The notes: a model not told the origin generated them from the sequence alone. DNA of 64,000 nt from Tsuneonella deserti (GCF_014644315.1 NZ_BMKL01000001.1:1437001-1501000); one strand, 5' to 3'; positions 1 to 8,987 are shown, numbered from the stretch's first letter. Made by a program: numbers and translations.

Positions 1-139
1 CTGCTTCACTCACGCATAAAATCCTTTCCCATGGGGCAGACACCCGACTAGGGACTGCCGCAATGTTTGCAAGCGCCCGCGGCCCGTTTCCAACCTACGT
101 TGACCCGGCCCCCTCCAGCGGCGATTACCCGGTGACACC
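1..139. other. Region upstream of lepB, no convincing gene
   Basis: This stretch precedes the lepB GTG start. One frame stays open from the window edge to a TGA at 141-143 that overlaps the lepB start in a GTGA arrangement. Its translation has no recognisable motif, so I do not call it the tail of an upstream gene. I see no clear promoter or hairpin. Confidence 0.4.
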
Positions 140-961
140 GTGAGCAGCACGCCCGCGTCACCTGGAGCTGGCGAAAACGAAGAGCCGAAGGAAACGCTCG
201 GGTCCTTCACGTGGTTTGTCGTCAAGCTCGCGCTTGCGGTGTTCCTGTTCCGCGCCTTCGTCTTCTCCTTCTATTCGATCCCTAGCGAGTCGATGCTGCC
301 TCGCTTGTGGAACGGCGACTACTTCATCGCGGCCAAGTGGCCGTATGGTTATTCGCGCTGGTCGCTTCCGTTCAATCTGCCGCTCATCCCCGGCCAGGTC
401 CTGGGTGCCCTGCCGGAACGCGGCGACGTCGTGGTGTTCAAACATCCGGTCGATCACGTCGACTACATAAAACGGGTCATCGGCCTGCCCGGCGATACGG
501 TCGAGGTCAAAGGTGGGCAGGTGATCCTCAACGGTGTTCCGGTGAAACGCGAACGCATCAGCGAATTCCTGTTGCCGACTTCCGCAAACACCGCCTGCGT
601 GACCGGCGGACGCCCGGTACTCGCCGCTGGCGCCCATGCTTGCGATTACATGCGCTATCGCGAAACGCTTCCGGCCGGAATATCGTTCGACACGCTCGAT
701 TTCGGTCCGACCCCGCAGGACAATTTCGGCCCCTTTCTGGTACCGGACGGCAGTGTCTTCGTGATGGGCGACAACCGGGACAACTCCCTCGATAGCCGCT
801 TCCCGGCAAGCGCGGGCGGCGGGGTCGGAGCGGTGCCGGCCGACTTACTGGTAGCGCGGGCAAGCGTCATCGTGTGGTCGACCGACGGATCGGCAGATTG
901 GATCAAGCCGTGGACTTGGTTTTCTTCCGCGCGGTGGAGCCGGTTTGGACACGGCATATGA
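140..961 (+). CDS. lepB: Signal peptidase I
   Basis: This 273-residue membrane protease removes signal peptides from secreted preproteins on the periplasmic side of the inner membrane. One N-terminal membrane segment spans about residues 23-46. It is followed by the box with the catalytic serine (PSESM, Ser51), the lysine general base (YIKRV, Lys111) and the conserved GDNRDNSLDSR block at 210-220. The length suits the S26A family. The start is GTG, because no in-frame ATG gives a sensible N-terminus. The stop overlaps the rnc start as ATGA, so lepB-rnc-era is probably one translationally coupled operon, the usual alphaproteobacterial order. Confidence 0.95.
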   Translation: MSSTPASPGAGENEEPKETLGSFTWFVVKLALAVFLFRAFVFSFYSIPSESMLPRLWNGDYFIAAKWPYGYSRWSLPFNLPLIPGQVLGALPERGDVVVFKHPVDHVDYIKRVIGLPGDTVEVKGGQVILNGVPVKRERISEFLLPTSANTACVTGGRPVLAAGAHACDYMRYRETLPAGISFDTLDFGPTPQDNFGPFLVPDGSVFVMGDNRDNSLDSRFPASAGGGVGAVPADLLVARASVIVWSTDGSADWIKPWTWFSSARWSRFGHGI

Positions 962-1629
962 GTGAACTGGACGGAAAAACCCGGGAATGGCTGGCGCGAA
1001 CCGGCTTCACGGTTCGCAACGAGGCGAGGTGGCGCGCCGCGCTGACCCATGGCAGCACCGGGGAAACAGAAAACTACGAGCGGCTGGAATGGCTTGGCGA
1101 TCGCGTTCTAGGCCTTGCCATATCGCACTGGTTGTTCGAGCGCTCCGACGCCGCCGAAGGTCAGCTCGCCCAGCGGCTCAACGCCCTCGTGAGCCGCGAT
1201 GCTTGTGCGTGCATTGCGCGCGACATCGGGGTGCCGGAGCACGCCCGCCTCGGCAAACAGGCCCGAGATGACGGGGCCCACGACAGCGACAATGTGCTGG
1301 GCGACGTCATGGAAGCTTTGCTGGGCGCAAACTTTCTCGACGCAGGGTTCGATCCCACGCGGGATCTGATCCGACTGCTCTGGCGCGAAGCGATGGAAGG
1401 TCGCCGAGGGCGCTCCAAGCACCCCAAGTCGGCCTTGCAGGAGTGGGCTGCCGGGAGTCGCCGCAAGCCTCCCGAATATTCGATCGTGGAACGGTCCGGC
1501 CCGGACCATGCCGCTCGGTTCACTGTCCGGGTCATGGTGCATAACGTGGGCGAGGTCGAGGCGACCGCAGCCAGCAAGCAACAGGCGGAAACCGCCGCTG
1601 CCAAGCTATTCATGGAGAAGTTCGGATGA
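958..1629 (+). CDS. rnc: Ribonuclease III
   Basis: This 223-residue double-strand-specific endoribonuclease acts in rRNA and mRNA processing. The RIII signature is present as NYERLEWLGD (residues 39-48), with metal-binding acidic residues Glu44 and Asp48 and a second pair, Asp116 and Glu119, in DVMEA. The double-stranded RNA-binding domain fills about 150-223. An upstream in-frame GTG at 874 would add 28 residues that only re-read lepB, so the ATG at 958, overlapping the lepB stop, is preferred. The gene ends in a second ATGA overlap with era. Position between lepB and era fits the family. Confidence 0.95.
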   Translation: MSELDGKTREWLARTGFTVRNEARWRAALTHGSTGETENYERLEWLGDRVLGLAISHWLFERSDAAEGQLAQRLNALVSRDACACIARDIGVPEHARLGKQARDDGAHDSDNVLGDVMEALLGANFLDAGFDPTRDLIRLLWREAMEGRRGRSKHPKSALQEWAAGSRRKPPEYSIVERSGPDHAARFTVRVMVHNVGEVEATAASKQQAETAAAKLFMEKFG

Positions 1630-2531
1630 CCGAGGAAGCGGAAACACGCTGCGGCTTCGTCGCGGTCATCGGCGCCCCTAATGCGGGTAAGTCCACCCTG
1701 GTCAACGCGCTCGTCGGGCAAAAGGTGGCCATCGTTTCCGCCAAGGCGCAGACCACCCGCGCGCGCCTGCTGGGAATTGCGCTTGAGGGCCCCGCGCAGA
1801 TGGTGTTGGTCGACACTCCCGGCATTTTCACCCCGAAGCGCAAGCTGGACCGGGCCATGGTGAGCGCTGCGTGGGAGGGTGCCGAAGCCGCCGATGCGAT
1901 CCTTCTTGTTGTCGATCCCGTCAAGCAGCGGCGGCACGAGCTCGAGCCTCTCATCGAAGCGCTCGACAAGCGGCCGGAGCGCAAGATCCTTGTGCTCAAC
2001 AAGGTCGACGTCGCGAAGAAAGAGCCACTGCTCGCGCTCGCCCAGGAATTTGGGGAGAAGGCAGACTTCGCCGAGATCTTCTTCGTGTCGGCGCTGACCG
2101 GGGATGGAATTCGCGAGTTGAAGACCTCGCTCGCCGGAATGATGCCGCAGGGGGAGTGGGTCTATCCCGAGGATCAGGTCTCGGACGCCAGCGAACGCCT
2201 GCTGGCCGCGGAAATCACCCGCGAGCAACTCTATCGCCAGCTTCATGAGGAACTGCCCTACGATAGCGCCGTGCGGCCCGAGAAATACGTGGAGCGCAAG
2301 GACGGCAGTGTCGAGATCCACCAGCAGATCGTGGTGGGGCGCGAAACGCAGCGCCCGATCGTTCTCGGAAAGGGCGGAAGCAAGATCAAGGCGATTGGTG
2401 AAGCCGCTCGCGCGGAACTGTCTGAACTGCTTGGGCGCAAGGTCCATCTTTTCCTCCACGTAAAAGTGGAGGAGAACTGGGCCGAAAACCGCGAAATTTA
2501 CGAGGAAATAGGGCTCGACTTCGGGCGCTGA
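1626..2531 (+). CDS. era: GTPase Era
   Basis: Era is a 301-residue Ras-like GTPase that binds the 3' end of 16S rRNA and assists 30S maturation. G1 is visible as GAPNAGKST near residue 17, G3 as DTPG, and G4 as NKVD. The C-terminal KH domain for RNA binding contains the GKGGSKIKAIG core near residue 245. Length is normal. It is the last gene of the lepB-rnc-era operon and converges on the topA-linked operon about 115 bases away. recO, which often follows era in relatives, is absent here. Confidence 0.96.
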   Translation: MTEEAETRCGFVAVIGAPNAGKSTLVNALVGQKVAIVSAKAQTTRARLLGIALEGPAQMVLVDTPGIFTPKRKLDRAMVSAAWEGAEAADAILLVVDPVKQRRHELEPLIEALDKRPERKILVLNKVDVAKKEPLLALAQEFGEKADFAEIFFVSALTGDGIRELKTSLAGMMPQGEWVYPEDQVSDASERLLAAEITREQLYRQLHEELPYDSAVRPEKYVERKDGSVEIHQQIVVGRETQRPIVLGKGGSKIKAIGEAARAELSELLGRKVHLFLHVKVEENWAENREIYEEIGLDFGR

Positions 2532-2607
2532 CCAGTTCTGCCAAGTGCGCGTTCTGGTTTCGGCGGACTTGCGCTAGTGCGCAATCCAAGGCGCGCCCCG
2601 GTATTCA

Positions 2608-2638
2608 GGCGCCGCGTCCCTGCCCGGGAAACGGCGCC
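2608..2638. terminator. Weak hairpin between converging era and the topA operon
   Basis: A 7-bp inverted repeat, GGCGCCG (2608-2614) with CGGCGCC (2632-2638), lies between the convergent transcription units. It has a 17-base loop and no T-tract, so assignment as a bidirectional terminator rests mainly on position. Confidence 0.3.
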
Positions 2639-2646
2639 CCTGGTCA

Positions 2647-2829
2647 CTAGCGCTTCTTGGCGATTTCGATGCCGTTCTTCTTGGCGAAATCCTTGGTGGA
2701 TTCCTCGCTGCGGTTGATGGCCTTGGCTATTTCCTTGAGACCCTTGCCCTTGCCCGCCAGCGTCCGGAGCATGCCGGCTTCCTCGGCCTTCCACGGTTGC
2801 TTATGCCGCTCGAAGTGCTCCTTCGCCAT
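2647..2829 (-). CDS. Small HTH-like basic protein coupled to topA
   Basis: This 60-residue, strongly charged protein has no family I can name with certainty. Its middle (about 12-50) reads like a compact helix-turn-helix or Myb-like fold: a conserved Trp and acidic pair (PWKAEE), then the helix pattern LKEIAKAINRS and a basic tail ending in AKKR. Its ATG shares the last base of the topA TGA stop (TGATG), so it is almost certainly translated by coupling with topA. A DNA-binding role alongside topoisomerase I is inference. Codon use resembles the neighbouring genes. The longer reading frame starting upstream only re-reads topA. Confidence 0.75.
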   Translation of the reverse strand: MAKEHFERHKQPWKAEEAGMLRTLAGKGKGLKEIAKAINRSEESTKDFAKKNGIEIAKKR

Positions 2830-5414
2830 CAGTCGGCCTCCGCTTTCGCGGCAGCCTTCTTCACGGTCGTCTTCTTGGCGGGCGTCTTCTTCGCTGCTGC
2901 CTTCTTCGGAGCGGCTTTCCTGGCGGGTGCCTTCCTGCCCTTCTTCTTTGGCGGCCCCTTGGCAGCGCGAGCGTCGATGAGTTCGATCGCCTGCGCTTCG
3001 GACAAGTCTTCCGGCCTCATGTCCCGGGGAAGAGTCGCGTTGGTCGTCCCGTCGGTGACATAAGGGCCATAGCGCCCGGCCATGACCTTCATCTCCCCGC
3101 CGCTGGTGGGATGCGCGGCGAAGGTCTTGATCGGCTCTGCCTTCGCCCCCCCCGCGCCGCCACGCTGGCCGGCTTGAGCGAGGATATCGACTGCCCGGTT
3201 CATCCCGACCTCGAACACTTCCCGCGTGTTCGAGAGCTTTCCATATTTCCCATCGTGCCGGAGGTAGGGTCCGTAACGTCCGATATTCGCTTCGATTTCG
3301 AGGCCGGTTTCCGGATGATTTCCGATGACTCGGGGGAGGCTCAGGAGCTTCAGGGCCCACTCGAGGTCGAAATCAGGCAAATCCTTGGGAATCGACGCGC
3401 GCTTCGCATCCTTCCCCTCGCCCAGTTGGACATAGGGACCGAACCGGCCGCTTTTGCGTTCGACTTCAAGGCCGGTCTCCGGGTCCTTGCCCATCGAAGC
3501 GTCCTCTCCACCCTCGGCTCCCCCGCCCGTGCTCGCGAACTGGCGGGTGTACTTGCACTCGGGATAGTTCGAGCAGGCGATGAACGCGCCGAACTTGCCG
3601 CCGCGCAGGGCGAGACGCCCACCGCTCCGTCCCTCGGCGACGCATACCTGGCATTCGCGCGGATCGTGGCCGTCGGCACGGGGAGGGAACAGGTAGTCGG
3701 AGAGGTATTCGTCGAGCACTTCGGTCACTTCCGAGGGCTTCTTCTCCATCACCTCGTCGGTCTTCGGTTTGAAGTCGATCCAGAATTGGCGAAGCAGCTT
3801 CTTCCACTCCTCGTTTCCGGCGGACACCTCGTCGAGTTCATCCTCCATCCCGGCAGTGAAGTCGTATGCGACATATCGTTCGAAGAAGCGCTCGAGGAAA
3901 GCGGTGAGCAGCCGGCCCGACTCCTCGGCAAAGAAGCGGTTCTTTTCCATCCGCACGTACTGGCGATCGCGAATGGTCTGAATGGTCGAGGCGTAGGTGG
4001 ATGGACGTCCGATCCCGAGCTCTTCCAGTCGCTTGACAAGGCTCGCTTCGGAAAACCGCGGGGGCGGCTGGGTGAAGTGCTGGTTGGCCTCGACACCTGT
4101 CTTCGCAGGGGTGTCGCCGTCGCGCAGCAGCGGCAGCAGCCCCTCCTCGTCGTCCTCTCCCTTTTGGTCTCGTCCTTCCTCGTACACGGCCAGAAAGCCC
4201 GGGAACTTCACCACCTGACCGGTGGCCCGTAGCTCATGCCGCCCGGTTGGATCGCGCAGAGTGACGGTAGTGCGTTCGAGGCTGGCCGCCGCCATCTGGC
4301 TTGCCATCGCGCGCTTGAAAATGAGGTCATAGAGACGCGCCTCGTCGCCCTGGCCGGCACGGTCGCGAGTAAAATCGGTCGGCCGGATCGCCTCGTGCGC
4401 TTCCTGCGCGTTCTTGGCCTTGGTCTGGTAGATGCGCGGTTTTTCGGGAAGGTATTGGCCGGAGAAGCGGTCGCTGATGGCCTTGCGCGCGGCACTGATG
4501 GCGCTGCCGTCCATCTGGACTCCGTCGGTCCGCATGTAGGTGATGGCGCCGGCTTCGTAGAGGTTCTGGGCCAACCGCATCGTATGGCTCGCCGAATAGC
4601 CGAGCTTGCGCGCGGCTTCCTGCTGGAGCGTCGAAGTGGTGAACGGGGGCGCAGGGTTGCGCTTGAGCGGCCTGGTATCCACTCCCTCAACCGTAAAGCG
4701 CGCATCCTCGACCGCCTTCTTCGCGGCCACCGCGGTCCCCTCGTCTCCAATGGAAAGGCGCTCGAGCTTATTGCCTTCATAAGTGACCAGCCGCGCCTCG
4801 AAAGCGGTGCCGTCGTGCAGCAGGTGCGCGACGACCGACCAGTATTCCTGCGCGACGAATGCCTCTATTTCCCGCTCGCGCTCGACGATCAGCCGCAGCG
4901 CTACCGATTGCACCCGGCCCGCGCTCTTGGCGCCCGGCAACCGCCGCCAAAGCACTGGCGAGAGGGTGAAACCATATAGATAGTCGAGCGCGCGGCGGGC
5001 CAGGTAAGCGTCGATCAGGTCCTGGTCCAGCTCGCGCGGCCTCGCCATCGCATCTGTCACCGCGGTCTTGGTGATCGCATTGAACGTGACCCGCTCCACG
5101 TCCTTGGGCAGGGCCTTTTTCTTCGCAAGCAGGTCCCGCACGTGCCAGGAGATCGCCTCCCCTTCCCGGTCGGGGTCGGTCGCAAGGATCAGACGATCGG
5201 CCTTTTTCGCGAGGTCCGCGATGTCCTTCACCCGCCCCGTCTTGTCGCGATAGACTTCCCAGTCCATCGCGAAGTCCTCGTCCGGACGGACGCTGCCGTC
5301 CTTCGGCGGCAGGTCCCGCACGTGGCCATATGAGGCGAGGACCTTGTAGTCCTTGCCGAGGTATTTCTCGATGGTTTTCGCCTTGGCCGGCGATTCTACG
5401 ATGACGAGTTGCAT
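2829..5414 (-). CDS. topA: DNA topoisomerase I (type IA)
   Basis: This 861-residue enzyme relaxes negative supercoils through a transient 5'-phosphotyrosine bond. The Toprim domain opens with VIVESPAKAKT and carries DPDREGE at 80-86. The active-site tyrosine is Tyr293 in ITYMRTD. After the core comes one C4 zinc ribbon (CQVC then CSNYPEC), then several cysteine-free GRYGPY-type repeats. The tail is rich in lysine, alanine and proline and is probably a DNA-contacting extension. The ATG at 5414 places the Toprim motif at the usual position; upstream in-frame sequence looks non-coding. It is flanked by dprA and plsY, a common alphaproteobacterial arrangement. Confidence 0.96.
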   Translation of the reverse strand: MQLVIVESPAKAKTIEKYLGKDYKVLASYGHVRDLPPKDGSVRPDEDFAMDWEVYRDKTGRVKDIADLAKKADRLILATDPDREGEAISWHVRDLLAKKKALPKDVERVTFNAITKTAVTDAMARPRELDQDLIDAYLARRALDYLYGFTLSPVLWRRLPGAKSAGRVQSVALRLIVEREREIEAFVAQEYWSVVAHLLHDGTAFEARLVTYEGNKLERLSIGDEGTAVAAKKAVEDARFTVEGVDTRPLKRNPAPPFTTSTLQQEAARKLGYSASHTMRLAQNLYEAGAITYMRTDGVQMDGSAISAARKAISDRFSGQYLPEKPRIYQTKAKNAQEAHEAIRPTDFTRDRAGQGDEARLYDLIFKRAMASQMAAASLERTTVTLRDPTGRHELRATGQVVKFPGFLAVYEEGRDQKGEDDEEGLLPLLRDGDTPAKTGVEANQHFTQPPPRFSEASLVKRLEELGIGRPSTYASTIQTIRDRQYVRMEKNRFFAEESGRLLTAFLERFFERYVAYDFTAGMEDELDEVSAGNEEWKKLLRQFWIDFKPKTDEVMEKKPSEVTEVLDEYLSDYLFPPRADGHDPRECQVCVAEGRSGGRLALRGGKFGAFIACSNYPECKYTRQFASTGGGAEGGEDASMGKDPETGLEVERKSGRFGPYVQLGEGKDAKRASIPKDLPDFDLEWALKLLSLPRVIGNHPETGLEIEANIGRYGPYLRHDGKYGKLSNTREVFEVGMNRAVDILAQAGQRGGAGGAKAEPIKTFAAHPTSGGEMKVMAGRYGPYVTDGTTNATLPRDMRPEDLSEAQAIELIDARAAKGPPKKKGRKAPARKAAPKKAAAKKTPAKKTTVKKAAAKAEAD

Positions 5415-5478
5415 GAAAGTGGTGTGTGTCCCTACGCGTATACGTACGCGCGAGGGTGGTGCCTGGTCCCTCCGTGCG

Positions 5479-5841
5479 TCAAGCGGGCATGCGACGCAGG
5501 CGAACCATGACCAGCGCGAACATCGCCGCCAGCAGAAGATCGATGCTGCCAAATGCCGCGGTGATCGCATCGGTCTGCCCGCGCGCCCAGAACGCGACCG
5601 CGGGAATCCCGAAGCAGAGCTTTTCGAAGATGGTCAGGGGAACGAGCCGTTGATAGCGCATGGGATCTCCGGCGATGATCCAGAACAGCCCCTGGAACAC
5701 CAGTGCCAGGCCAACGAAGCCGATTTGGGTCAGCTTGTGAGGATCGGGCAGCGGAATGAGATAGGCGGGCACCAGCACGGCCACGCCGTAGACCGCGGCG
5801 AGGCGATACACGCGATTGGCGAAACGAAGGTCAGGCGGCAA
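5479..5841 (-). CDS. Small integral membrane protein, unknown function
   Basis: The 120-residue product is mostly hydrophobic, with four predicted membrane segments (about 13-31, 39-58, 68-86 and 94-113) separated by short charged loops. I recognise no family. The likely start is TTG at 5841, overlapping the 3' end of dprA by 11 bases, so it appears to be translated as part of the plsY-dprA-topA operon. Only 64 bases separate it from topA. Nothing visible identifies substrate or role. A start further inside the frame is possible but would cut into the first membrane segment. Confidence 0.65.
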   Translation of the reverse strand: MPPDLRFANRVYRLAAVYGVAVLVPAYLIPLPDPHKLTQIGFVGLALVFQGLFWIIAGDPMRYQRLVPLTIFEKLCFGIPAVAFWARGQTDAITAAFGSIDLLLAAMFALVMVRLRRMPA

Positions 5842-6922
5842 GGCTCACCCGTCCCCCGGCGTGGCGAACGAGACGCCCGGCAATCTCCAGCTCCAGCAGG
5901 GCGAGCTGGACGGCCGCGGCGGCCTCTCCGGACTGGCGGATCAATTCGTCCACCGCGACCGGAGCGGTGGTAAGGAGTGCGGAGACGTCTGCAGGCTCGG
6001 CATCGGCAAGCTCGTCATCACCGAAAATGTAGGCAGGCGCCGCTTCCCGGAACGTGGATCGCGGCGTACCGTCGAATCCGCTCAGCAGTTCGATCACGTC
6101 TTCCGGCGCCTGGACGAGGACCGCGCCGTCGCGGATGAGCTGGTTGCACCCCGTCGCGCGCCCGTCGAGCGGGCTTCCGGGAATGGCCATGACCTCCCGC
6201 CCTGCCTCGGCAGCGAGGCGAGCGGTGATCAGCGAGCCCGACTTTGGCGCCGCCTCGACAACAAGTGTGCCGCTCGCCGGCCCCGCGATGATGCGATTGC
6301 GGCTGGGAAAATGACGTCCACGCGGCTCGGTGCCCGGCATCTGTTCGGCGATCAGCAGCCCGCGGCTGGCGACTTCCTCCTGCAGCTCCGCGTGTTCGGG
6401 CGGGTAAGTCACGTCGATACCGCTGGCGATTACACCGATGGTCGCCGGCAGAGCGCCGCGATGGGCGGCGCCGTCGATCCCGCGGGCAAGGCCGGAGACG
6501 ACGGTGAATCCCGCCTGCGACAGCGCGGAAGCGAAGTCTCTCGCAAGCTTGATTGCCGCGGCCGAGGCATTTCGAGCGCCAACCATCGCGACGCAGGGCC
6601 GGCTGGCGAGCGAGAGATCACCGCGCCACGTGAGTATCGGCGGCGCACTGTCCAGCTCCGCCAGCAAGGCGGGGTAATCCGGCTGGTCGTGGAACAGGTA
6701 TCTGGCCTTCGCCCGGCGCACCTGCGAGATTTCCTCTGCAATCCCCTCGGGAGATGCGGCACGATACGGTGCCCCGCCCCGCTGCGCGAGATCGGGCAAC
6801 GCCTTGATGGCAGCTTCGGCGGTGCCGAACCGCCGCAGCAACTGCCGGTAGCTGACCGGGCCGATGTTGGGCGAGCGCAGAAGCCGGATGCGCGCGAAAG
6901 CTTCCTCCTGCGAAAGGCTCAT
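5831..6922 (-). CDS. dprA: DNA-processing protein DprA
   Basis: DprA loads RecA onto incoming single-stranded DNA during natural transformation and is widespread even where competence is unproven. The 363-residue protein has an N-terminal helical SAM-like region, then the Rossmann-like core with VGARNAS, SGLARGIDGAAH, the FPSRNRII loop and GSLITARLA. A C-terminal winged-helix domain covers about 300-363. It follows plsY with a 4-base ATGA overlap and precedes a small membrane-protein gene and topA. No other competence gene is in the window, so transformation competence cannot be inferred from it. Confidence 0.95.
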   Translation of the reverse strand: MSLSQEEAFARIRLLRSPNIGPVSYRQLLRRFGTAEAAIKALPDLAQRGGAPYRAASPEGIAEEISQVRRAKARYLFHDQPDYPALLAELDSAPPILTWRGDLSLASRPCVAMVGARNASAAAIKLARDFASALSQAGFTVVSGLARGIDGAAHRGALPATIGVIASGIDVTYPPEHAELQEEVASRGLLIAEQMPGTEPRGRHFPSRNRIIAGPASGTLVVEAAPKSGSLITARLAAEAGREVMAIPGSPLDGRATGCNQLIRDGAVLVQAPEDVIELLSGFDGTPRSTFREAAPAYIFGDDELADAEPADVSALLTTAPVAVDELIRQSGEAAAAVQLALLELEIAGRLVRHAGGRVSLAA

Positions 6923-7500
6923 TTAGGACTGCCGACCCGGGGCTCCTCACCGCGCATCAGGCGGGAGATATTGGAACGGTGCAGCCAGATCACGATTGCT
7001 GCGATCGCGACCAGAGGCGGAAGGTACTCGCCGTATCCCAGTGCAGCGGCGGCAATGACCGCAGCGATCACTGCTGTCATTCCCGCGACCGAGCTGATCC
7101 GCACTAAAGCGAGCACCCCGAGCCAGACGAGCGCATAGGCAAGGCCGATCGGCCATGCGAGGCCAAATGCGACGCCCGCATTGGTCGCAACTCCCTTGCC
7201 GCCCTTGAACCCGATCCAGACCGGAAAACAGTGCCCGATGACGACGGCGACGGCCGCCAGCGCCTCGGCATGCGGCCAGAGAAACTTGGCTAGGATCACC
7301 GCGCCAAGGCCCTTGGCAAGATCAAGCAACAGTGTCGCGGCTGCCAAGCCCTTTTTCCCGGTGCGCAACACGTTGGTCGCACCCGTCGCTCCGCTCCCGA
7401 TCTCGCGAACGTCTCCCAGGCCCGCGGCGCGGGTGAGAAGCAGCCCAAAGGGTATCGAGCCCAGCAGGTATCCGGTGATCGCTGCGAGCAGCCAGTCCAT
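6919..7500 (-). CDS. plsY: Acyl-phosphate:glycerol-3-phosphate acyltransferase
   Basis: PlsY acylates glycerol-3-phosphate at position 1 with acyl-phosphate made by PlsX, the first step of phospholipid synthesis, in the inner membrane. The 193-residue protein has five or more hydrophobic segments. It shows the three conserved loops: GSIPFG near residue 15, SGATGATNVLR near 38-49, and the GFKGGKGVAT glycine-rich loop. The ATG at 7500 gives the standard MDWLL-type N-terminus; 24 upstream in-frame residues look non-coding. It heads the plsY-dprA-topA operon and is divergent from murI. Its partner plsX is also in this window (58382-59494). Confidence 0.95.
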   Translation of the reverse strand: MDWLLAAITGYLLGSIPFGLLLTRAAGLGDVREIGSGATGATNVLRTGKKGLAAATLLLDLAKGLGAVILAKFLWPHAEALAAVAVVIGHCFPVWIGFKGGKGVATNAGVAFGLAWPIGLAYALVWLGVLALVRISSVAGMTAVIAAVIAAAALGYGEYLPPLVAIAAIVIWLHRSNISRLMRGEEPRVGSPK

Positions 7501-7611
7501 TTCGCCCTCTCCTCGCGCCGCGCTTGTCGAACCGACCGCCAACGCTCTAAGCGCGTCGCTAGATGAAAGCATGGTGCTTCGACAAGCGCACTAGGGGGCG
7601 TTCTGACTGAT

Positions 7612-8409
7612 TTGCCGAAGGCCGAGGCGCCGATCCTGCTGTTCGATTCCGGCGTCGGCGGCCTGACCGTGCTGGCCGAGCTGCGCAAGGCTTTGCCCGA
7701 AGCGCCCGTCATCTACGCTGCTGACAGCGCGGGCCTTCCCTATGGCAGCAAGACGGAAGCGGAAATTGCGGCGCGCGTGGCTGGCTTGCTGGGCGTGTTG
7801 ACCGAGCGGTACCGGCCACGCCTTGCGACCATCGCCTGCAACACGGCCAGCACTATCGCGCTCGGCATGGTGCGCGACGTGCTCCACATCCCTATCGTCG
7901 GTACGGTACCCGCCATCAAGCCGGCCTCGCTGGTCACGAAGACCGGCGTCATCGGCTTGCTCGGTACCGAAGCGACCATCCGCCAGGCGTATGTGGACAG
8001 GCTCGAAGCAGAGTTCGCCAGCGACAAGCGCATCCTGAGGTTTGCCGCACCAGGTCTCGTGGCTGCGGCAGAGGCCAAGCTACGAGGACAGCCTGTCGAC
8101 CAGACCGCGATCGCTGACACGGTGAAAGGATTGCGCGCGATGCCAGGCGGTGAGAGCATCGATGTCGTGGTCCTCGCCTGCACGCACTTTCCTCTGCTCA
8201 TCGCCGAACTGGCAGAGGCGCTGGGCCCAGGGACACGCTTCGTTGACGGAGCCGGGGGCATCGCCCGGCGCATCGTCCATCTCACGCAAGACCAGGCTTT
8301 CACGAGGACCCGGGAAGATTTCGCGGTGACCACGGGACCGGTCGGGGAGTTTACGGAACTTGCGCCCGCCTTAAAGACGTTCGGGCTGGAACGGGTGGAG
8401 AAGATCTGA
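7612..8409 (+). CDS. murI: Glutamate racemase
   Basis: MurI converts L- to D-glutamate for peptidoglycan in the cytoplasm. The 265-residue protein has the opening FDSGVGGLTV motif, the first catalytic cysteine in IACNTAS and the second in LACTHFPLL, so the two-cysteine acid/base pair is intact. The start is TTG at 7612; there is no in-frame ATG nearby, and a CTG at 7603 is the only close alternative. It is divergent from plsY across about 110 bases. Its TGA stop shares a base with the ATG of the next gene, giving translational coupling to a globin-like protein. Confidence 0.94.
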   Translation: MPKAEAPILLFDSGVGGLTVLAELRKALPEAPVIYAADSAGLPYGSKTEAEIAARVAGLLGVLTERYRPRLATIACNTASTIALGMVRDVLHIPIVGTVPAIKPASLVTKTGVIGLLGTEATIRQAYVDRLEAEFASDKRILRFAAPGLVAAAEAKLRGQPVDQTAIADTVKGLRAMPGGESIDVVVLACTHFPLLIAELAEALGPGTRFVDGAGGIARRIVHLTQDQAFTRTREDFAVTTGPVGEFTELAPALKTFGLERVEKI

Positions 8410-8876
8410 TGCCAGCGGCGGGTGACCGTGTCGCGGTGGTGCGGGAAAGCCTCGAAGAGTTGGCCCAGGAGCGCGGCGATATCACCGCCGAAGTTCTCGA
8501 TCGCTATTATGCCGCGCAGCCCGATGCGCGTGCCTCGTTCGCGCGACACGGCCTCGGCGATGTCGCCGGGCTCGAAGCGCGAATGGTTTCAGAATCGATC
8601 TATCTCTTGCTCCGCTGGGTGGAGGAGCCCTCGGCAGCCAGGATCGACCAGGCGACCACGATCGTGCATCACAACGATACTCTCGATATCGGCCCGCGTC
8701 GGTACATGGGGCTCATCGACGCGGTGATCGACATCCTGCTCGAGGCTTCGGAAGACAAGGCCGAGCAACATGCGATGTGGCAGGCGATCCGGGCCGAAAT
8801 CGCCTTTTTCATCGATAGCCTGCGCTCCGAGTTCCTGCACACCATCGACGCACAGCCACTGATTTGCCCAGAGTGA
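8409..8876 (+). CDS. Probable single-domain globin
   Basis: This 155-residue protein shows a globin-like layout. The start (about 8-43) resembles helices A-B with an FxxxxPxxRxxF-type segment, here YYAAQPDARASF. In the second half, a histidine pair is followed by LDIGPRRYMGL, which reproduces the F-helix and FG corner of globins: the second His to Tyr spacing equals that from proximal His F8 to the FG/G aromatic in vertebrate beta-globin. The proximal haem ligand would be His92 or close to it. The gene is coupled to murI by a one-base overlap and lies 111 bases before hemA. Assignment is by eye; haem binding and role (gas sensing, haem storage) are inference. Confidence 0.65.
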   Translation: MPAAGDRVAVVRESLEELAQERGDITAEVLDRYYAAQPDARASFARHGLGDVAGLEARMVSESIYLLLRWVEEPSAARIDQATTIVHHNDTLDIGPRRYMGLIDAVIDILLEASEDKAEQHAMWQAIRAEIAFFIDSLRSEFLHTIDAQPLICPE

Positions 8877-8987
8877 TCCGGCTCTTGCGGAGGGCAACTC
8901 CGGAAAGAACACAGTGGCATTTTGTGGACCGGAAGAGTAGGTGACGGGCGATTGCCGGACGGACCCGGCGCGACCGCGAGTGCCTGC

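Noticed and set aside
1..142. Open frame from the window edge to a TGA overlapping the lepB GTG start
   Set aside because: It could be the tail of an upstream gene such as acpS, but the translation has no AcpS or other family motif, so no CDS is called.
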